From UBA4416 sp943362175 (GTDB taxonomy: Bacteria > Bacteroidota > Bacteroidia > B-17B0 > Aurantibacillaceae), in NCBI GenBank assembly GCA_943362175.1, contig CALRIU020000017.1, positions 1-64,000 on the forward strand: a DNA stretch of 64,000 nucleotides, written 5' to 3'. Below are positions 59,005 through 64,000 of the stretch, piece after piece (the first letter of the stretch is position 1; each line of letters begins with the position of its first letter). The notes under the pieces are model-generated. The model was not told the DNA's origin and searched no databases. It worked only from the letters and a program-made list of their open reading frames with translations. The position numbers and the translations under genes were made by a program.

Positions 59005-59805
59005 ATGAAAACAAAAAGTTTATTTATCGTCTTGATGATTGCAGGTTTTATGGCCTGCCAGAAAAATGCTATTACAGGTCGCAGAGGCCTGAACCTGATG
59101 CCCGAATCGGAAATGATCGGCATGAGCCTGACCGAATACAGCAAATTCCTTTCCGAGCATCCACCTTTGCCTGCCAGCGACCAGCGCGTGATCATGGTGA
59201 AGAACATCGGCTCGCGGATCCAGAAAGCAGTGGAGCAATACTACGCCCAAAAGGGCCTGAGCAGCGAAATCCAGGGTTATAAATGGGAGTTCAATGTGGT
59301 AGAGGACCCGTCCGTGAATGCCTGGTGCATGCCCGGTGGGAAAGTAGTGGTATATACCGGCATTTTACCGGTAACCCAGGATGAAGCCAGCCTGGCGGTG
59401 GTGATGGGACATGAGATAGCCCACGCGGTAGCCAAGCATGGTAACGAGCGTATGAGCCAGGGCATGGTAGCCCAGTTCGGCGCGACGGCCCTTTCGGTAG
59501 CCTTACAACAAAAACCAGCCCTTACCCAGGCCCTTTTCCAGCAATCTTATGGCGTGGCTTCCCAGCTGGGAATTCTGAAATACAGCCGCACCCACGAGAC
59601 CGAAGCCGACAAAATGGGGCTGGTGTTTGCCGCAATGGCCGGCTACAATCCGGAGGTAGCTGTAGGCTTCTGGCAGCGGATGGCCAAAATGAGCGGCGGC
59701 CAAAAGCCCATTGAGCTCCTAAGCACACATCCGAGCGACGAAACGCGGATTAATACCCTTAAATCTTTTATGCCGGAAGCAAAAAAATATTATAAACCGC
59801 AATAA
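59005..59805 (+). CDS. M48-family zinc metalloprotease, lipoprotein
   Basis: A 266-residue protease. The lipoprotein signal peptide ends in GFMAC (Cys at about 16), which anchors it to a membrane facing the periplasm. The catalytic HEIAH (HExxH) is at about 136-140, and the third zinc ligand lies in HETEADKMG (about 197). The sequences WCMPGGKVVVYTGIL and HPSDETRI are typical of BepA/LoiP-like members that look after outer-membrane proteins. The start is ATG 59005; an earlier start at 58996 would add three residues. The gene has its own -7 element and stands alone between the secreted array and the cold-shock gene. Confidence 0.93.
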   Translation: MKTKSLFIVLMIAGFMACQKNAITGRRGLNLMPESEMIGMSLTEYSKFLSEHPPLPASDQRVIMVKNIGSRIQKAVEQYYAQKGLSSEIQGYKWEFNVVEDPSVNAWCMPGGKVVVYTGILPVTQDEASLAVVMGHEIAHAVAKHGNERMSQGMVAQFGATALSVALQQKPALTQALFQQSYGVASQLGILKYSRTHETEADKMGLVFAAMAGYNPEVAVGFWQRMAKMSGGQKPIELLSTHPSDETRINTLKSFMPEAKKYYKPQ

Positions 59806-59808
59806 ATA

Positions 59809-59841
59809 TTTGTTTTATTGTTAAATAAATAGTTACATTTG
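59809..59841 (+). promoter_or_regulatory. Promoter of the cold-shock gene
   Basis: TTTG (59809-59812), a 21-bp spacer and TACATTTG (59834-59841) match the Bacteroidota consensus. The leader of about 25 nt is rich in A and C (CAACCAACAAA before ATG). Confidence 0.75.
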
Positions 59842-59870
59842 GGAATAACTATTTATAAACAACCAACAAA

Positions 59871-60062
<192 letters not shown>

Positions 60063-60080
60063 TTATAAATACCGTTTCAC

Positions 60081-60115
60081 AAAAATCCATCAATCCACGG
60101 TTGATGGATTTTTTT
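60081..60115 (+). terminator. Intrinsic terminator of the cold-shock gene
   Basis: AATCCATCAA pairs with TTGATGGATT around the TCCACGG loop, followed by a run of T (60109-60115). Confidence 0.93.
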
Positions 60116-60210
60116 ATGCCTGCTATTCTACACTTATATGACGTACGACTATTGATTATTGAAAAAAAAAGGTATTTTAGGGCGCACTAATTAACACACA
60201 GATAACAAAC

Positions 60211-61905
60211 ATGGAACAAGCAACAGCTTCAAAAGGACACCCAAAAGGTTTATGGGTATTATTCGGTACTGAAATGTGGGAAAGGTTTAACTTTTATGGG
60301 ATGAGGGCTATCCTCACCCTGTTTATGGTGAATGCCCTGATGATGAAGGATAGCGATGCGTCCCTGATCTACGGCGGCTTTCTCGGGCTTTGCTACCTCA
60401 CACCGATGCTGGGAGGCTTTGTAGCCGACCGTTTCCTGGGTAACCGCAATTGTATCATGCTGGGTGGTTCTATGATGGCCATTGGCCAATTCCTGTTATT
60501 TACCAGTGCTTCCGTATTCGAAGGAAGCTTAAGCACGGCTACCACGCTTATGTGGCTGGCTTTGTTCATTATCATTTTCGGTAACGGGTTCTTCAAGCCG
60601 AATATATCCAGCATGGTAGGCAGCCTCTATCCGAAAGAGGAAAAAAGCAAGCTGGATTCTGCCTTTACGATTTTCTACATGGGGATTAACCTGGGCGCTT
60701 TATTCAGCCAGTGGTTGTGCCCATTGATCGGTGACGTGAAAGACGCCGGTGGCGTAAGGGATATCCACGCCTTCAAATGGGGCTTTTTAGCGGCGGGCAT
60801 CGCCATGGTGATCGGCACAGCGATCTTCTATTTCCTGAAAAACAAATACGTTGTCGCTCCTGATGGAAAAGCATTGGGTGGCGTTCCATCCAAAAACGAT
60901 GCTTCCCATTTTGAGGAGGGTGAAGCTCAGAAAGCAGTATTTTCTTCTACTGCACTCATTGCAGCCGTAATAGGCTTCATCGCTTTATTCTTCCTGTTCC
61001 GCTATATGGCGAACAGTACCAATTTTGTTAAAACCATTATCTATCCGATCATTTATGCGAGCGGTATTACACTGGCTGGCCTCATTATTTCTGACTCTAC
61101 GCTTACGAAGGTAGAGCGCCAGCGAATCTATGTAATTTATATCATTTCCTTCTTCGTGATCTTTTTCTGGGCAGCTTTCGAGCAGGCCGGTTCGTCCCTG
61201 ACCTTCATTGCCGACAACCAAACCGACCGCACCTTTTTGTTCGGCTGGAAAATGCCGGCTTCCATGGTACAGATTTTTAATGGCCTTTTTGTGGTGATGC
61301 TGGCCTTCCCTTTCAGCTGGCTGTGGGGTAAACTCAACAAGATGGGCAAAGAGCCTATCTCACCAATGAAGCAGGCTATCGGTTTATTACTTATTGCACT
61401 GAGTTACTTTATCATTGCCCATAACGTTAAAGACCTTGGCAACAGTGGCCTGCTGGCTATTAAATGGTTAGTGTTACTATATTTCATCCAGACCTGTGGC
61501 GAGCTTTGCCTCTCCCCGATCGGTCTGTCGCTGGTAGGAAAGCTATCTCCGAAACGCTTCGCCTCTTTATTATATGGCGTGTTCTTTATTTCCAATGCCG
61601 CCGGTTATGCCCTGGCCGGCACACTGGGTGCGGTATTGCCTCCAACCGGTGATAAATACAAAGTAGCCGAAGAAATGGGTATCAACCTGCAGGCTGTGCT
61701 TGACAAAACAATAACCGCAACACCGGAGCAATTGGCTATGCTGGATGAGAAACAGATTAGCACCACTTATCCTGAATTTGCGGGCTTCCAAATTCACAAT
61801 TTGTATGAGTTCTTTATGGTATTCGTGATTCTCTGCGGGGTGGCTTCAGTAATCTTATTTTTACTAACACCCGTATTGAAAAAATTAATGCACGGCGTTA
61901 AATAA
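60211..61905 (+). CDS. POT-family proton-dependent oligopeptide transporter (first copy)
   Basis: A 564-residue inner-membrane transporter that imports di- and tripeptides with protons. The signature ExxERF appears in TEMWERFNFYGMRAIL in helix 1. GFVADRFLGNRNCIMLGG and NGFFKPNISSMVGSLY follow, as does the PTR2 motif FTIFYMGINLGALFS (at about 151-165). About twelve to fourteen hydrophobic helices are visible. The upstream leader is A/C rich, and no good -7 element was found. The second copy begins 5 bp downstream, so the two genes are co-transcribed. Confidence 0.95.
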   Translation: MEQATASKGHPKGLWVLFGTEMWERFNFYGMRAILTLFMVNALMMKDSDASLIYGGFLGLCYLTPMLGGFVADRFLGNRNCIMLGGSMMAIGQFLLFTSASVFEGSLSTATTLMWLALFIIIFGNGFFKPNISSMVGSLYPKEEKSKLDSAFTIFYMGINLGALFSQWLCPLIGDVKDAGGVRDIHAFKWGFLAAGIAMVIGTAIFYFLKNKYVVAPDGKALGGVPSKNDASHFEEGEAQKAVFSSTALIAAVIGFIALFFLFRYMANSTNFVKTIIYPIIYASGITLAGLIISDSTLTKVERQRIYVIYIISFFVIFFWAAFEQAGSSLTFIADNQTDRTFLFGWKMPASMVQIFNGLFVVMLAFPFSWLWGKLNKMGKEPISPMKQAIGLLLIALSYFIIAHNVKDLGNSGLLAIKWLVLLYFIQTCGELCLSPIGLSLVGKLSPKRFASLLYGVFFISNAAGYALAGTLGAVLPPTGDKYKVAEEMGINLQAVLDKTITATPEQLAMLDEKQISTTYPEFAGFQIHNLYEFFMVFVILCGVASVILFLLTPVLKKLMHGVK

Positions 61906-61910
61906 GCTGC

Positions 61911-63449
61911 ATGAAGACAGAGGCCACCGAAAGCAAAGTCACAGCAGATGCTTCTTTAGAAGCTATTCAGAATTTTAAAGGCAAGTACCCGAAACAGCTC
62001 TGGTACCTGTTCTTCAGTGAAATGTGGGAACGCTTTAGTTTCTACGGCATGCGCGGGATGCTGGTGTTCTTCATGATCGACCAGCTCCATTACAATGATG
62101 TGGATGCCAATCTGCAATACGGAGCTTCTCAATCATTTGTCTATGCCTTTACCTTTATCGGCGGACTTTTTGCCGATAAGATCCTGGGCTACCGCAAGTC
62201 ACTCTTCTGGGGCGGGATGCTGATGATCCTGGGAAGTCTGATCCTGGCTATTGATCCGAAGCAGTTCTTCTTTATCGGGATTGGCTTCAACGTGGTAGGT
62301 ACCGCTTTTTTCAAACCCAACATTTCTTCCATTGTGGGTCGTCTGTACCGCGAGGGCGATCCGAGGACGGATGCCGGCTTTTCCCTGTTCTATGCGGGTG
62401 TAAACCTGGGAGCGCTGATCGGGGGCTACCTGTGTGTGGCTATCGGTAAGAGAGCGCTCTTCGACAGCTTTGTACCGCAAGGCCTGGAATGGAACGTGGC
62501 CTTTGGCCTGGCAGCCATTGTGATGCTCGTGAGCCTCCTCACCTTTGTGAATACACAGAAAAGCCTCGGCAGTATTGGCCATTCGCCTTTAACACACCTT
62601 GAGCCTCAAAAACGAAAACTGTATGAGTACCTCACCTTCGGCGGCTCCCTGGTACTCATTCCTTTTGTGATTGCGATGGTTTCCGAAACGGAATATACCG
62701 ACTGGTTCATGCGCCTGATTGGTCCGGCCGCCCTGGTATATATGTTCGTGGAGATGCGCCACTACAGCTGGGATGTGAACAAGCGGCTCATTGCCGCGAT
62801 CCTCTTCATGTTTTTCTCTATTTTCTTCTGGGCCTTTTTCGAGCAAAGCGGCGGCTCGCTCAGCATTTTTGCAGCCAACAACCTCAACAATCACATCCTG
62901 GGCATGGAGTTCGACCCTAACGGTACCAACAATGCCGCCAACTCCCTGTTCGTGATTGCCTTTGCCGCCCCGCTTGGCATCTTATGGATCTGGATGAACC
63001 GGAAAAAGATCGAGCCCAATACCATTGTTAAATTCGGGCTGGCCTTCCTGTTCCTGGCCGGTGGTTTTTATGTCTTCTATTACACGCGCTTATTTACCGA
63101 TTCCAATGGCGTTACCTCTCTGGGTGTATTTACCTTCGGCTGGTTTGTCATCACCATTGGCGAGCTGTGTTTGTCGCCGATCGGCATGTCCGTGATGACC
63201 AAGCTATCGCCCCTGAAACTGCAGGCGGTGGTGATGGGCATGTGGTTCCTGGCCAGCGCTTACGGCCAATATTTCGCCGGGCTTTTGGGGGCCAACATCG
63301 CAGAGGCTTCCTCCAACTCCACGAACATGGAGAAACTGATGATTTACACCGAGGGCTATAAACAGCTTGGCTTGTACTCCCTGATCGGAGGTGGAATTAT
63401 TATCGCCATATCCCCACTCATCAAGAAATTGATGGGTAATGTTAAATAA
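61911..63449 (+). CDS. POT-family proton-dependent oligopeptide transporter (second copy)
   Basis: A 512-residue paralogue of the transporter directly upstream. SEMWERFSFYGMRGML carries the ExxERF motif, followed by GGLFADKILGYRKSLFWGG and FNVVGTAFFKPNISSIVG. The PTR2 motif is FSLFYAGVNLGALIGG. The two copies differ in loops and in the C-terminal half, suggesting that they have different substrates. The start lies 5 bp after the first copy's stop. No terminator is evident in the 115 bp that follow. Confidence 0.95.
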   Translation: MKTEATESKVTADASLEAIQNFKGKYPKQLWYLFFSEMWERFSFYGMRGMLVFFMIDQLHYNDVDANLQYGASQSFVYAFTFIGGLFADKILGYRKSLFWGGMLMILGSLILAIDPKQFFFIGIGFNVVGTAFFKPNISSIVGRLYREGDPRTDAGFSLFYAGVNLGALIGGYLCVAIGKRALFDSFVPQGLEWNVAFGLAAIVMLVSLLTFVNTQKSLGSIGHSPLTHLEPQKRKLYEYLTFGGSLVLIPFVIAMVSETEYTDWFMRLIGPAALVYMFVEMRHYSWDVNKRLIAAILFMFFSIFFWAFFEQSGGSLSIFAANNLNNHILGMEFDPNGTNNAANSLFVIAFAAPLGILWIWMNRKKIEPNTIVKFGLAFLFLAGGFYVFYYTRLFTDSNGVTSLGVFTFGWFVITIGELCLSPIGMSVMTKLSPLKLQAVVMGMWFLASAYGQYFAGLLGANIAEASSNSTNMEKLMIYTEGYKQLGLYSLIGGGIIIAISPLIKKLMGNVK

Positions 63450-63525
63450 TTGATTTCATCGACGGTATTTCATTCTTCACCTCCATTTTTGTGATCCTAA
63501 GAATTAATTTTAGCTTAATATTCTT

Positions 63526-63559
63526 TACATTTGCTTTAAATGCTCAGGCATTAAATTTG
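63526..63559 (+). promoter_or_regulatory. Two -7-like elements before the thioredoxin-like gene
   Basis: TACATTTG (63526-63533) and TAAATTTG (63552-63559). The second lies 5 nt before ATG 63565. Either could be active; the second would give a leaderless transcript. Confidence 0.4.
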
Positions 63560-63564
63560 CTACT

Positions 63565-64000
63565 ATGCTGAAGAAGATGTTTAACTGGAAAGATATATGC
63601 ATGGCCAGCCTCATTATGTTGGCCGTTATATTTTTCGCATTTAAAAAAAGTACCCTGCAGGCTTCCATCAATACGCCTGAGAACCGCGTCAGCAATTACA
63701 TCGCTCCCAACGCCCATAATTTTGAATTGGTTTCTGCCAATACCTATATTGAATACAAAGACAACTCATCGCTCGTAAACTGGATCACCTTCGATGAAGC
63801 TTATAAACAGTGCAAGCTGAAACCTCGCCCCATCCTCATCGATGTGTATACAACCTGGTGCGGCCCCTGCAAAATGATGAGCGCCCAAACCTTCAACCAC
63901 CCGGCCATTGCCAGGTACATCAACGAGAATTTTTATGCAGTAAAATTCGACGCCGAGTCCAAAGACAGCGTGAAGTTCGACAAGTATCTCTTCGTGAGCT
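63565..64000 (+). CDS. Membrane-anchored thioredoxin-like protein (3' truncated by window)
   Basis: The frame is open to the window edge (145 codons). An N-terminal signal anchor (about 10-27, ICMASLIMLAVIFFAF) leads to a periplasmic thioredoxin-fold domain with the active-site WCGPCKMM (cysteines at about 99 and 102), preceded by PILIDVYTTWC. Such proteins act as thiol-disulfide reductases or as members of DsbD- or TlpA-like systems in the periplasm. The missing C-terminus prevents a precise call. Confidence 0.88.
   Translation, partial: MLKKMFNWKDICMASLIMLAVIFFAFKKSTLQASINTPENRVSNYIAPNAHNFELVSANTYIEYKDNSSLVNWITFDEAYKQCKLKPRPILIDVYTTWCGPCKMMSAQTFNHPAIARYINENFYAVKFDAESKDSVKFDKYLFVS

Overview
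The window looks like a chromosomal segment of a Bacteroidota bacterium, most likely a chitinophagal or sphingobacterial lineage; the rank below phylum is inference. The reasons are eight secreted proteins with type IX secretion (T9SS) C-terminal sorting domains, one with a gliding-type CHU_C domain, LytTR/LytS-type two-component pairs, futalosine-pathway menaquinone synthesis, a split atpD-atpC operon with a very short epsilon subunit, -7 elements of the form TAnnTTTG with -33 TTTG, and leaders that are A/C rich without Shine-Dalgarno sequences. No rRNA, tRNA, CRISPR, prophage or insertion sequence was seen.

Layout. 1-541: 3' end of hisS. 661-7117: a large type B sorted adhesin-like protein, a small conserved-looking protein and a type A sorted protein. 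7197-11933: a lipoprotein, a membrane protein and the first LytTR regulator/TPR-kinase pair. 12101-13912: atpC-atpD. 14132-21005: a Na+/H+ antiporter with a TPR protein, an ArsC-like protein, prfB with its programmed frameshift, and a DUF4230/unknown/HTTM operon. 21367-28053: a coiled-coil lipoprotein, an orphan ABC ATPase, a patatin fused to an outer-membrane barrel, and a FadL-like barrel. 28155-34152: a three-part metalloprotease/propeller/barrel protein and a cysteine-rich T9SS protein. 34340-38051: the second LytTR regulator with a propeller sensor kinase. 38450-42974: an ABC-F ATPase, a glycosyltransferase and mqnE. 43124-46520: two more T9SS proteins. 46710-53967: a giant TPR/PD40/coiled-coil/triple-SPOR protein followed by clpS. 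54157-58846: four small secreted T9SS proteins, three of them paralogues. 59005-64000: an M48 lipoprotein protease, a cold-shock protein, tandem POT peptide transporters and a thioredoxin-like protein cut by the window edge.

The most original observations concern the right half. A 16-bp palindrome of the form TACCTG-N4-CAGGTA lies upstream of three of the four genes of the secreted cluster at 54157-58846, in two cases about 28 bp before a good -7 element, which suggests a private regulon. The neighbouring 2316-residue protein joins a PorE-like front half (TPR, PD40, CRD-like) to a duplicated coiled-coil segment and three SPOR-like domains, suggesting a peptidoglycan-linked envelope scaffold. 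A recurrent placement of TAnnTTTG only 4-6 nt before ATG (prfB, mqnE, clpS, the M48 gene, the terminal thioredoxin gene) predicts leaderless or near-leaderless transcripts.
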